Below are positions 34,531-47,675 of a DNA stretch of 64,000 bases, one piece after another; position 1 is the stretch's first letter; every line of letters starts with the position of its first letter. Source of the DNA: Carallia brachiata. Taxonomy: Eukaryota; Streptophyta; Magnoliopsida; Malpighiales; Rhizophoraceae. A program made the translations under genes and the position numbers. The notes below the pieces were generated by a model. That model ran no database searches and was not told the DNA's origin. It saw only the letters and a list, made by a program, of their open reading frames with translations. The stretch spans positions 896,923 through 960,922 of the forward strand of contig JADCRB010000106.1 of the NCBI GenBank assembly GCA_021464245.1. Reading direction: 5' to 3'.

Positions 34531-34677
34531 GAACGCTTGCATTTGTCTGCTGAATATGAGATGAAGAATGGGATATTCCGGGCGAAGGATGTTGCAGATT
34601 CTTCTGATGAAAATCTGGCTACGGAGATGTCACAATTTGGTGATTCCGACCGTGAAGAAGACACATACTGCAAGTAA
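34531..34677 (+). other. Exon-like acidic ORF, open copy
   Basis: Same protein reading as 1,626-1,772 (..DREEDTYCK then TAA). Open throughout; gene unknown. Confidence 0.35.
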
Positions 34678-35733
34678 AGGAATGTTTTACAGAATAGACA
34701 TCAAGTTAGGAAAAAGAAATCCAAGGTTAATTTATGTCTTCTTCACCATTGCAGGCTTGATTTCTTTATCAATTGCTGAATTCATGGATTAGATTTTCAT
34801 TTTGGTTTTTTTTATTTAACATGTCATAGTTATGCCTACCTCTTATGGCACCAGATTGAAAGGTACCAATTGATATCTAGGAATTGAATATGAGAAAATT
34901 GGGATCTAAACCCAAATATAGCATAGAAGCATTGTACTATGCAGATTAAGCGTCATGGGAAATGACAGCTTTACTCGATTTTTAAACACTTGATTTGAAG
35001 CTTAAAGTAAGACTTGTCAGGTTTTTTTGGAATGGAAATAAGACCGAGGAGCTGGAAGTGTGAGTTTAGGACAAGCTGGTAGTATTTAGAAATCGGTGAG
35101 TGGCGAAACTAGAATATATGTAGTCATTGAGACTTTAGAATAGAAATTAGGACAACCTGATGCGTAAATGACTGTTTTTGAGACAAATAAAGAATTAACC
35201 AGTGTCCTGTTCAGACCGCTTTAAGCATACAGCGGCTAAACAGAGTTTGTTATGTATTCAACCATTGGATTTCCTTCTTTGTAGTGGCCATTATTTACAA
35301 ATTATTAAAGATTAAGATGCATGATGTACTTTGTTTAAGTGGAGAGTTGGTTCTTCTTTCCTTAAATACCACAAGAGAATTTCTTTTGCTTCTTGTGAAG
35401 ATTTCTTTTGCGGCATCTGAGTTTCCTTATACTTATTTTAGTATGGAAATTTTCTTGAAAAGGCCCTGGAAGATCTTATATGAGAAGCCACCTCAGGATA
35501 GAAATAAAAGCTGGACAATATGCCCACATGGATTTCCACAATGATAGATATATACATGGCCGTATTAATTACAAACACGGCCCATCACCAATGCACAATA
35601 CTATTAACAACCGAGAAGGAAATGCTAAGAGCAAGCACACACACATACACAGACACACATGTGTCTATATAAATACATATATACAACTGGAGCCATCATG
35701 CAGCAGCTAATAGGACGCGTTGATTCTCGAAAT
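34678..35733. other. Spacer before protease copy 5
   Basis: Same content as 1,773-2,834. The KRPWKILYEKPPQDRN-like piece at about 35,456-35,544 is open here. A TGG|CCA phase boundary lies at 35,287/35,288. No supported gene. Confidence 0.5.
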
Positions 35734-36844
<1,111 letters not shown>

Positions 36845-38130
36845 TGTAATTGTAAGTTTATTGAACTGAGAATGTAAAGCAGGGCACATGGATTCTGCAT
36901 TGCTTCTGGGCTTTTATACAGAAGCTTCTCCTTAATGTTCACATGTTACAAATTAGGATATTCATTTCATGTTTGCGTGGACCAAAAATACTTTTGATTG
37001 GGCTCCCAAAATTGTTGTGATTTTATTTGTCTCTTTATATGATATGATGACCTATGTTCTGTATCTTGATTACTTGTGGAACTGCTTAACTGATAAATTA
37101 ATCTGTTTTGCATGTAGACAGAGGGCTTTCCCTATAGAAAAATAATAACTGTAAGTACTGCTCTTAACGTGCCGTTTCGTTTGTTTTTGATGGGTATTGT
37201 GTTGGCGAACGATCAAAAGATTACAAATTGGTTGCCGTATCAGAAGCTCCTTTTGGCCCATCAGAAAAAGAGCCGTACTGAAGTTTACATAAGAAGAGCA
37301 CTGTGCCAGTATTCACGTCATGCATCCATGCGTACGAAAAAGGATTTAGTTTGATTACGTAAGTACGCTCTGTGAGATAATTAAGAGGCACGTAATCTAT
37401 TTAATGATACTTAAAAGTTTGTTTGTTTTCTTTTTTTTTCTCAAATTTAATATATTTTTACGATTCGACGATTTACATCATTACATGTTTACAATGTGCC
37501 TTTTTATTCATCGCCAACAATATAATTTGAAAAGAATTTAAGATTTTCTTAAGTTTACTCTATAACTTCAGAGAAAGCCTAATAAAATTTTGACCTTTCA
37601 TTATAATTAAATGGAACAATTAGAGATAAACAAAAAAAAATCATTAAAATGATATTTATGATTCAAATACACAAGTTAATATCTTTTACTTCCACTTCCT
37701 TTTTTCCTTTAAATTCAAATTGTTTTTTTTTTTTTTTTGTCTCTTTTTGCCCTTTTTGGGATTATATTCTTTTAGATCATTAAGATTTTAAATTCTCCCC
37801 CCCCCCCCCCAAAAAAAAAACTCATGTAAGTGTCAAAAAAAAGAAAGAAAGAAGAGAGCTTATCTTGTGCTCGTTCTACGCCATTTATTTATCAAGTTAT
37901 GCATTTGAAACAAATAAAGGTGAGTGAACAAAAAAATATTGAAAACAAAACCCATATCTTCATTACATCATTCATTCGTAATAAATGGTCAAATTTTATC
38001 GTTATCCTCTCGAGTTAAGGACCTAATCGAGTAAGAAAATCCTTAATTGGCATCAATTAAATTTTCCATTATCATGGTCGCTGCAATAATAGCACATGAG
38101 TTCGAAAATTTAGTTTTGGTTTAACTGTGG
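36845..38130 (-). other. 5' flank of protease copy 5
   Basis: Equivalent to 3,947-5,230, including TTTTATAC, a TTGACC site near 37,589 and poly-C/poly-A at 37,797-37,820. No ORF is convincing. Confidence 0.45.
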
Positions 38131-38530
38131 ACACGTGTTATGGGTCAGGCTGTAAAGAGTTTGGGCCAAAAAGATTACGAAGTTTAAATCCGGCCCAACC
38201 TCGGTCTAGCCCAATTTTGGCAAATTCTAGTCCATTTCGATAGGATTTTTGAGCCAACGTCACAAAGATTCCCCGTTCATCGGCTGTGCACACTCTTTGG
38301 TTCCGAACATCTTGCGGGATTCTGGAAAACATGCTAGCCATCAGGAACCTATAAATGGAAGCACAGCATTTTTGAGCACGTTTCCAAGGCCTTCAATCAA
38401 TCCAAGCTTTATCGTAGAAGCATTCGAGGCAGGCGATTGCGAGATGTTAATTAAAACTCTCGGGCCTCCATTAGCAGTAGTTACTCATAGCTGCTACTAA
38501 GAGAGAGATTGTCTGCAGTAATTTTACCGA
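38131..38530 (+). promoter_or_regulatory. Promoter-like block: G-box and TATA box
   Basis: CACGTG 38,132-38,137 and TATAAAT 38,350-38,356, then the short MLIKTLGPPL ORF. Same arrangement as at 5,236. Confidence 0.35.
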
Positions 38531-38647
38531 AAGTAATCATCACGTATTTTATATGTTTACTTTCTATTTTTCTTCTTTTACACATTGTTCTGATTTTATC
38601 ATGCAATGCGGCGCGATATAAATCGTCTGATCATGTGGTTAATGTAG

Positions 38648-39091
38648 GAAATAGAACCTCGGAAAGATCTTCCTCCAGCACTTGCGGCCTCTTTACACGC
38701 CACGGCTTCCATTCCGTCATATGATGGGCTATCCAGTATCTCATTACCTGCAGAACCTGCTGACACCCCAACCTCAGTGGGCCACGCAACGGAGACCAAT
38801 TCTTCCCAATGTATGAGAGGGATGTCTCAACATGCAAGTGGCTCCCTTGTATCACTAATGAGCCTGGGAGCACGGCAAGTTTCTCCTTCACCTTTGTACA
38901 AAACTAGGATTCCTGCGTCTGAAGATAAATCAAGTGGGTGTGAGCCATCAGGACACAATTTTAGACCGCCACCAGCTAGTTCAGTAAGCATGAATTCTCA
39001 TCATAGGCCTGCTTCAGTTGGCCACGATTCTGCTTTATTTGTTACAAGAGGCGATTTTTCTAAGCGTCAGCGTGGACAAGCAGAACAATAG
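38648..39091 (+). other. Ser/Pro-rich coding-like exon, open copy
   Basis: 444 bases, 147 open codons then TAG. It matches 5,753-6,196 with one Asn to Asp change (SVGHDSALF). The second exon-like piece is at 39,191-39,299. Confidence 0.45.
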
Positions 39092-39299
39092 GTTTTGGCT
39101 ATATTTAACTGTAGGTATAGCCAGAAAAATGAGTTACATAGGCATTTGGGCAATACTGTAACATATTTCTGATTTTGTTCTTTTTATTAGGAAGAATGTC
39201 ATTCCTCTGCAGGAAGTGACACATCCATCTGGCAACTCTTTTGTATTCCCAAAGAGGAGGCTGTGGTGGAGACAAGTCATTGCCTTAAACCCTGGATAA

Positions 39300-39894
39300 T
39301 TTTATGACGAGGGCAGCTACATATTTTGATTATTTTGTTTTTTTCCAAATTTATTTTGGATGAAATTATAACTGTTTTTTTAAAATATAAAAATAATAAA
39401 TATTTTAAAAATATCAATTTTAATTTAAAAAATGACAATCTCAATTTCACTAAATACAAAATTCGACATATGAATTATCAAGATATTAACTTTTATTTTT
39501 TTATAATATCCCAAAAATTTGATGTCGGTGTTGAATGGCACTTTTTGCCAAATAACGGAAAGGATACAAAGCCGCAGCCGTACAAAAAGTGAGATGTGAA
39601 ATTGACCGGATGCTTTTCTCTTTAATAAAAAACGAAAGTGTTCCTTATCTATGTTTTTGTTGCTAAAAGAAAGTCAGACCATTGTACAGTGTTAACTTTG
39701 TATTTTACTTTTTAATTAGATCAGCCAAATAATGTATGTTTATGTGTATTATTTGTTAAGAAATACAAGTAAAATTAACAAAAAAAAATATAAATAAATA
39801 AATTATGTGAATTAATGTCTAAAACTTGTAAGGTACTGTCCTTAATGATTCAGTCTTTAAAGTTTATAAAAATGAATAATGACTATACCGACTG
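39300..39894. other. AT-rich spacer
   Basis: Equivalent to 6,405-7,004. No gene or RNA is recognised. Confidence 0.6.
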
Positions 39895-40230
39895 GATTGA
39901 TCGAAAAGTCCGAATGATCTCAAAAATAGCAAAATGTAGCAGAGAAGTATGTGCAGGAAGAAGAGTATTTAAAAGAGGAAGAGATAAGTATATGCTAGAT
40001 TGACCGAAAAATAATGGTATGAATAGTCTCAAAAATAACAAAATACAGTAGAGAAATATGTGTAGGATGAGGAGATAAGTATCTGCAGCAGAAAGTGAAG
40101 AAGAGTATCTAAAGAAGGAGGAAGGAGGTGCTAGATTGACCGGAATGCAGCGGAGAAGTACCGGACGAAGAGTATAAGAAGGAGATAAGTATGTGGAGGA
40201 AGAAGAGTATATCTGAAGAAGGAGGAGATG
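39895..40230. repeat. GATTGACCG minisatellite
   Basis: Essentially the same array as 7,005-7,340, three degenerate units. Confidence 0.75.
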
Positions 40231-40653
40231 CTCCTGAGACTGAGTTGCGCAAGATTTTTTATAAATTTTTTATTTTATGAAAACGTAAAACATATATTAA
40301 TTTATAAACAAATGGTATATAATTTTTTTATTTTATGTGAAATTTTAATATATATATATATTCTTTTATTAAGCATTACTTAACACTTTTTTTTTCATAT
40401 GAAATTTAAAATTTTTAAAATATTCTTTATTCTTTCAACATTATTTGGTGCGGTGGGTTCAAGAAAAAAAAAAAAAAAAGCGTGTCATCTCGCCTAAAAC
40501 CCCAATCACAACAGCCCTGTTTTATTTTGCCAACGGCTTAAATTTACGATTCAAATTGAGATTAACTCCCCCAAGACTTTAAAAAAATATGAATGAGACA
40601 CCCTCAAATTATGAATTTTATGATTGAGCTGTGAATCCCCAAATTATTGACAG
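40231..40653. other. AT-rich spacer before the acidic exon
   Basis: Equivalent to 7,341-7,765; ends in the TTATTGACAG acceptor-like site. Confidence 0.55.
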
Positions 40654-40784
40654 GAAGTTATCGGGAAAAGACATTATTGTTAGATGGTGCTGACTCAGAG
40701 GAAGAAGAACAGAGCAGGGGAAGGCGCAGAAACAGGGAGAAGCCGATTCCATTATCTTTGTTGAGAAAAGCATCGGTATTAAAG
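40654..40784 (+). other. Acidic/basic exon next to retrotransposon copy 3
   Basis: 131-base open exon identical in reading to 21,110-21,240; ends AAAG|GTAATG at the element. Confidence 0.5.
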
Positions 40785-40788
40785 GTAA

Positions 40789-41155
40789 TGTTAGGATCCA
40801 CTGGTATGGAAGGGTCCAGCCTCATATCTTGCAGTCTACAAAGCCCAAGCCCAAGTAGTAGTCCTAGTTAAATAAGATCAGTCCAAGTGAATTCGGGAAA
40901 TGTTGCTGTAATTATCCTTTTGTTATTTTTGTTATTTCTGTTTGTCGTAATTATCCTTATCCTGTTTCCGTTTGTTCAATTTCAATTCTGGTAGTGCCGA
41001 CTCTGATCTCTTCAAGTCACCATATAAGCTTGTAAGGAGGAAGAAGTTGGCTATGGGAAAAATAATGATTATTCTGCTCTAAGATTTTCTCTTTTCTTTT
41101 ATCCAGTTCTTCTCCTTCTATTCTATTCCTCTCCTTCTTTCTTTTGATCCTTACA
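40789..41155 (+). repeat. 5' LTR, copy 3
   Basis: 367 bp, TGTTAGGATCC to CCTTACA, with 5'-type markers. Confidence 0.93.
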
Positions 41156-41158
41156 ATC

Positions 41159-41170
41159 TGGTATCAGAGC
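41159..41170 (+). other. Primer-binding site (tRNA-iMet), copy 3
   Basis: TGGTATCAGAGC three bases after the LTR. Confidence 0.93.
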
Positions 41171-41221
41171 ACCGATCTGTCGGTACTTCGTTCCACTCTG
41201 GCAAAGAAACACTCATCAAAC

Positions 41222-44200
41222 ATGGCGGAAAATACTCGGCTCAAGACGTTGGATGATCAATCTCGCAAACATGAGCAGCAGATCCAGATGATTTTGGAGA
41301 AACCGCAACCTCTTGAAGAGCTACCAGTCCAAATGCAAGCTATGAGTAACCTGTCGACTCAGATGCAAGCTATGGAAAAGAGTCAAGCGGAAACACAGTC
41401 TTCATTGAAGCAACTATTGGAGATGTTGGGTACTCGTGACCCACTCTAGCTTCAAGAAAGAGGTACAATGAACGACGGTCCAGCGATGCCCACTACTCGA
41501 GGGCTCTTACCCACTCCCAGGATCCAGGCTCTAGAAATAGGGGATAATAATAACAATCGAGGCAATCATGGTGTTACTAAAGGGGTAGTTACAACTCCAA
41601 AACCTCCCAAGCTCAAGCTACCCGTGTTCGATGGAGACAATCCTTGTGGATGGCTAAGGAAGTGCCAACGCTACTTTCGTTACTATGGCATCGCAGAAGC
41701 GGAATGGCTAGATACAGTGGCTATGCATGTCGATGGCTTGGCAGACACATGGTTCCAAGGATGGTTGGCGGCTAATCCTCAGGGGACGTGGAAATTGTTT
41801 GAGAGGGACCTTTTCCGACGATTTGGAGACCCAACACAGCCTGATGCAGATGAGGAATTCCATAAACTTCGTCAATCTGGTTCTGTGCGGAAGTACCACG
41901 AACTGTTTGAGGAGATTCGCCCTATGGTAGTGGCCACATATCCTACTATTCCTGATTCCTTCTTTGTTTCTAAATTTATGTGCGGACTCAAAGATGAAAT
42001 CCACCCAATTATTAAGATGCACAAGCCACTAACTCTTGAGGCCGCATATGAGTATGCATGTCTCTAGGAAATTGCTATTGAAGCCTCCTGGAAGAAAGGA
42101 AAATTAAATAAAAATGCTAATGCAGGAAATCAGGTCTCACAATTTCATTCCAAAACTTCGACAGTCGATGGAAAGGAATCAATAAAGGAGACTCCAAAAC
42201 TTGATAAAAAGATGTGGGAAGAGGCCAAACGTGCTAGAATTTGTTTCCGGTGTGGGGATAAATACACTTTGGGCCATCAATGCCAGAAGAAACAGTTTCA
42301 TTTGATAGAGGCTCAAGAGACTGAAGGTGGTGATATGGTGGCTGATGAACCGATTACAGTCGGAACCAGAAAGGAAACAGTTGGTGAAATTTCCTTGAAC
42401 GCCATAACTGGAAGTGCAGGGCACCGGACATTAAAGCTACTCGGTTACGTCGGTCGAAAGAAACTGGTAATTTTGATCGATTCCGGCAGCACACACAGCT
42501 TCTTGGATACCAAGGTAGCCCGAAGTTTGCCTTGCCAGCTCAATTCCACAGCATCGATGGTTATCACAGTAGCGAATGGTGAACGACTTGCTAGTACCGA
42601 AAGGTGTTCACAGTTCACATGGAATATGCAAGGACACACCTTCTCTGTGGATTTGAGGCTGATTCCATTGGGCTCGTGTGATATTGTGTTGGGGGCTGAT
42701 TGGCTTGCTGATTACAGCCCGTTGGTTTTGGACCTTAAGACAATGCGACTTTCTTTTGTTAAAGATGGCCAGCCCATTATGCTAATAGGTGTGACTGCTG
42801 ACTCTAGGCCAAAACCCATTACAGAAAAGAAGATTGATGCACTATTAAAAAAGGAAAATTTCAGTACCCAAGCCCATTTGCTCACCATGGAGGTTGTTTC
42901 TACTCCAACAGAAATTCCTATCGAGCTGCAAGCATTGATAACGGAATTCAAAGACGTCTTTGCTGAGCCCCACTCACTACCTCCTGCAAGAGATCAGGAT
43001 CATCAGATTCCTCTGCTTCCTAAGCTCGGCCAATTAACGTTCGTCCTTATCGATACCCAAACTATCTCAAGACAGAAATTGAACCAAGTTCAAGAGATGC
43101 TTCATTTAGAGCTAATTCGGAATAGCTCCAGTCCCTTTGCCTCACCAGTTCTGTTGGTTAAGAAGAAAGGCGAACATGGCGATTCTGTGTTGATTATCGT
43201 CACTTGAACAACATCACCGTGAAGGACAAGTTTCCAATTCCCATCATCGATGACCTCTTGGACGAACTTCATGGCTCACAGATCTTCTCTAAGCTGGACC
43301 TCCGAGCAGGGTATCACCAGATTAGAGTCAAGGAGCCTGACATACCCAAGACGGCTTTCCGCACGCATCATGGACACTGCGAATTCCAGGTAATGCCTTT
43401 TGGGCTCACCAACGCCCCAGCCACCTTTCAATCCCTTATGAATTCTATCTTTGAATCCTTGCTGCGGAAGTATGTGCTTGTGTTTTTGATGACATATTAA
43501 TATATAGCCCGTCCATGAGTGACCATGTTGATCATCTACGGTCAGTTTTGCTACTCTTGAGGCAACATCGCTTATTTGCTAAACTCTCCAAGTGCTCATT
43601 CGGGCAATAAAAATAGAGTACCTTGGTCATGTGATTTCGGCATCCGGGGTCTCCAGATGATACAAAGGTTGAAGCAATGCGGAACTGGCTTATTCCGACG
43701 TCTGTCAAGAGCCTTAGAGGATTTTTGGGGCTCACTGGATATTACCGTAAGTTTGTGAAAGATTATGGAATTTTGAGTAAACCATTAACTGATCTTCTTA
43801 AAAAGAATAGCTTCCAATGGAGCCAGGATGCACAGGGAGCCTTTGAAAGACTTAAGGAAGCTATGTGTCGAGCTCCAGTTTTAGCCTTGCCGGATTATAG
43901 CAAACCATTTGTGGTGGAAGCGGATGCGTGCGAAGCCGGGATGGGAGCTGTTCTCATGCAAGAAGGTCATCCTTTAGCCTACCTCAGCAAGCTCTTTAAT
44001 GCCAAAAACAGGGGAATGTCCATTTATGAAAAGGAATTTCTCGCTATTATCATGGCAGTTTCTAAATGGCGACACTACCTTGAGGGTCGACAGTTTATCA
44101 TTAAGACGGACCACCAAAGCATTAAGCACCTCCTTCCGCAAAGGCTCCACACATATGTGCAGCAGAGAGGTATAACCAAGTTGTTGGGCTTAGACTACGT

Positions 44201-45726
44201 CATTCAATATAAAAAAGGATCTGAGAACCGAGCAGCGGATGCGTTGTCACGAAAAGAGGAAGGAAGCTGTCTTGCGGTCACTTCCATTGTTCCTCAATGG
44301 TTAGAAGAAGTCATGGCTAGCTATGAGGGTGATGACTTGCTGCCAGAATTGATTTCGAAAGCGACAGAAGCTACTTCGGTGCAATCAAGGTATAGCTTTG
44401 AACGTGGTCTATTGAGAAGGAAGGGACGGATCTATATCGGAAACAATGGGGAGTTGCGCATCCGCCTCATTAAAACCATGCATGATTCAGCCATAGGGGG
44501 GCATTCGGGTGTACGAGCTTCTCTTGCCAAGCTCAAACAATTCTTTTATTGGCCGAAAATGAAAAACAGTGTCCAACAATGGATTAAAAATTGTGAAGTG
44601 TGCCAACGTTGCAAGACGGAAACTGTGCCGTATCCCGGATTACTACAGCCCCTTCCGATTCCTGACCGAGCTTGGGTTCACATCTCCATGGACTTCATAG
44701 AGGGCCTGCCGAACTCTGAAGGTAAAAATGTTATTTGGGTAGTGGTCGATCGTTATACCAAATCAGCTCATTTCTTGGGACTTAGCCATCCTTTTACTGC
44801 TCCTCAAGTTGCAAGACTATTCCTTGAAAACACATATAAGTTGCATGGTATGCCTCAGTCAATCGTATCAGACCGAGATCGAATCTTCACAAGTGAGTTC
44901 TGGCGGGAGCTTTTTCGACTAGAAGGAACGAAATTACATCTCAGTTCCGCATACCACCCCAATCCGATGGCCAAACCGAACGTCTTAATCATTGTCTTGA
45001 GAGCTATTTACGTTGTATGTGCTTCATGCGCCCAAGCAGTGGTTTAAATGGCTTCCCTTAGCCGAATGGTCGTATAATTCTACCCACCACACTGCCATAA
45101 ATATGACACCTTATGAGGCTTTATACAGGCAGCCACCTCCTCAATTGACAATGCTTCCAGCAGCAAGCACTAAGGTCGCCACATTGGCAGAATTCTTGAA
45201 GGAACGACAAGTTCTCTCTTCACTCTTGAGGGAGCAGCTACAACGCGCTCAACAGCGAATGAAATTTTATGCTGACCAGCACCGAAGCGAGAGGACGTTT
45301 GAAGTGGGGATGGTTTATTTAAAGCTACAACCGTATAAGCAATCCTCATTCGCTGTGCGTTCCAATCTTAAATTGGCTTCCAAGTTTTATGGTCCATATC
45401 CGGTGATTGCACGGGTCAGAACGGTGGCTTATAAATTGCAACTTCCTCCAGGCATCTTGGTCCACCTGGTGTTCCACGTATCACTTTTAAAGAAGGCAGT
45501 GGGTCAACATGTGATGGTTTCTCCGAAGCTACCTGAAGTGAATGAAGGAGGACAATTCAAGGTTGCTCCACAAGCCATTTTGGGCAGGAGAATGGTCAAG
45601 AGGAACAACAAGCCCGTCATTCAAGTTCTAGTTCATTGGGTGAGCATGACTGCTGAAGAAGCAACTTGGGAAGACTTTTCTGTTATGGAATCGCAATTTC
45701 CAGATTTCGTTTTTGACAGTCCTTGA
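41222..45726 (+). pseudogene. gag-pol polyprotein, broken, copy 3
   Basis: Same domain order as copy 2. Open blocks cover gag (41,468-42,067), zinc knuckle through RT N-terminus (42,212-43,207), RT core (43,204-43,500), and RNase H plus most of integrase in one 456-codon block (43,677-45,047). Lesions: TAG 41,447-41,449, TAG 42,065-42,067, frameshifts near 43,171, 43,485, 43,610-43,655 and 44,960, and a 3-base loss near 45,308. RNase H and integrase are more continuous than in copy 1. Confidence 0.92.
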
Positions 45727-45742
45727 GGACAAGGACTTGCTG

Positions 45743-45754
45743 AGCAGGGGAAGA
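45743..45754 (+). other. Polypurine tract, copy 3
   Basis: AGCAGGGGAAGA abutting the 3' LTR. Confidence 0.85.
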
Positions 45755-46111
45755 TGTTAGGATCCACTGGTATGGAAGGGTCTAGCCTCATATCTTGCAG
45801 TCAACGGAGCCCAAGCCCAAGTAGTAGTCCTAGTTAAATAAGATCAGTCCAAGTGAATTCGGGAAATGTTGCTGTAATTATCCTTTTGTTATTTCTGTTT
45901 GTCGTAATTATCCTTATCCTGTTTCTGTTTGTTCAATTTCAATTCTGGTAGTGCCGACTCTGATCTCTTCGAGTCACCATATAAGCTTGTAAGGAGGAAG
46001 AAGTTGGCTATGAGAAAATAATGATTATTCTGCTCTAAGATTTTCTCTTTTCTTTTATCCAGTTCTTCTCCTTCTATTCTATTCCTCTCCTTCTTTCTTT
46101 TGATCCTTACA
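45755..46111 (+). repeat. 3' LTR, copy 3
   Basis: 357 bp with 3'-type markers; ends CCTTACA. Confidence 0.93.
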
Positions 46112-46118
46112 GGTAAGC
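46098..46118 (+). promoter_or_regulatory. LTR-made composite splice site (CAG|GTAAGC), copy 3
   Basis: Same junction as at 13,205 and 26,570; AG|GT at 46,112/46,113. Confidence 0.5.
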
Positions 46119-46885
46119 TATAATCTCTGTTTTGTAGAGATTTTTCCATTTTGCTTTTTGAATACTTGATTGGCTTTTTGTCCCATGTTGTCTTGCTGAG
46201 TACTGACAATTCTGACTCATGTTAGCTTGGAAACCCTGAGATGAGAATGTAAAGGGCCCTGATAGTTTCATAATGGAGATTAAAATAAAGGAAAATGGCT
46301 CTGAATCAAGTTTTCCCTGCTCTGAAAATGCTGCAGCTGCTAGGTTATGGATTGTTTTGCATACTAAATGAATACTTTGATCAAATCTAATGTATTTTGG
46401 GTCCATTTGTTTGCTGAAAAATAATTTGTTTAGTAAAATATTTGTTCAGTAAAATTTTTGCAGGAAAAATAAATTATTTTCTGTTGTTTGACTGTGATGC
46501 TGAAAAATTTTTCCGTTTGTTTGCTGGAATATCTGTGGCTTGTTTATGGAGTGAGGGCACGATTGCATTCTGTCAGCTGTGAACATATTCGCAGCCTTGA
46601 TCACCTTACAAAGACAACCTAGTGTGTGTGTGTGTGTATCATCTAAAACTTGTCAAACAGTTGCTCCATTTGTCATGATGGATATACAATCTCATGTTGG
46701 CCCTTTACCTGGAAACTTTTAGAAGAGTAATTTTGCTGGCGTCATAGTAAATGAAGCGTACATTTGTTGAGAATAAGTCTTGCCTGATCTGGGATAAACA
46801 CGAGGCCTTGACACTTATGTTGCTATTCTGCGGGAACCAGGTTTTCCAAATGATATTGTTCATGGAACACCTCATTCTTGAGTGA
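46117..46885 (+). other. Intron-like DNA after retrotransposon copy 3
   Basis: Shares the shortened tttgtagagat with 13,225-13,997; short (TG)n run at about 46,622. No gene is seen. Confidence 0.4.
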
Positions 46886-47032
46886 GAACGGTTGCATTTG
46901 TCTGCTGAATATGAGATGAAGAATGGGATATTCCGGGTGAAGGATGCTGGAGATTCTTCTGATGAAAACTTGGCTACAGAGATGTCACAATTTGGTGATT
47001 CCGACTGTGAAGAAGACACATACTGCAAGTAG
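46886..47032 (+). other. Exon-like acidic ORF, open copy
   Basis: Same reading as 27,364-27,510 (..DCEEDTYCK then TAG), open throughout. Its sister at 13,998-14,143 is frameshifted by one base. Confidence 0.35.
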
Positions 47033-47647
47033 AGGAATGTTTTACAGAATAGACATCAAGTTAGGAAAAAGAAATCCAAGGTTAATTTATGTCTTCTTCG
47101 CCATTGCAGGCTTGATTTCTTTATCAATTGCTGAATTCATGGATTAGATTTTCATTTTGCTGTTTTTTATTTAACATGTCATAGTTATGCCTACCTCTTA
47201 TGGCACCAGATTGAAAGGTACCAATTGATATCTAGAAATTGAATATGAGAAAATTGGGATCTAAACCCAAATATAGCGTAGAAGCATTGTACTATGCAGA
47301 TTAAGTGTCATGGGAAATGACAGCTTTATTCGGATTTTTAAACACTTGATTTGAAGCTTAAAGTAAGACTTGTCCAGGTTTTTTTGGAATGGAAATAGGA
47401 CCGAGGAGCTGAAAGTGTGAGTTTAGGACAAGCTGGTAGTATTTAGAAATCGGTGAGTGGCGAAACTAGATATATATGTAGAGTCATTGAGACTTTAGAA
47501 TAGAAATTAGGACAATCTGATGCGTAAATGACTGTTTTTGAGACAAATAAAGAATTAACCAGTGTCCTGTTCAGACCGTTTTAAGCATACAGCGGCTAAA
47601 CAGAGTTTGTTATGTATGCAACCATTGGATTTCCTTCTTTGCTGTGG
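47033..47647. other. Spacer up to the contig end
   Basis: Equivalent to the first part of 27,511-28,574. It stops at GCTGTGG, exactly where the next base in other copies would be CCATTATTTAC. Confidence 0.55.
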
Positions 47648-47675
47648 NNNNNNNNNNNNNNNNNNNNNNNNNNNN
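47648..47675. other. Assembly gap (28 N)
   Basis: Runs of N between the protease locus and the minisatellite array. The true distance and adjacency of the two sides are not established by this sequence. Confidence 0.98.

Larger units (their letters stand above)
28126..35287. repeat. Tandem locus unit with intact protease and empty insertion site
   Basis: Unit of about 7.16 kb. It has the same gene order as its neighbours but no retrotransposon: the acidic exon runs straight into GTAAGC at 33,746/33,747. The length difference from the 12.4-kb units is essentially the element plus one target duplication. It carries the second intact protease. Confidence 0.85.
40789..46111 (+). mobile_element. 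Ty3/gypsy chromovirus, Reina-like, copy 3
   Basis: 5.32 kb with GGTAA duplications at 40,784-40,788 and 46,112-46,116. It shares with copy 1 a set of pol indels absent from copy 2 (for example near 43,021, 43,171, 43,485 and 44,960), so copies 1 and 3 are sisters. It lacks copy 1's TAG in the gag N-terminus and keeps the TAG of copy 2 at 41,447. Confidence 0.93.
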
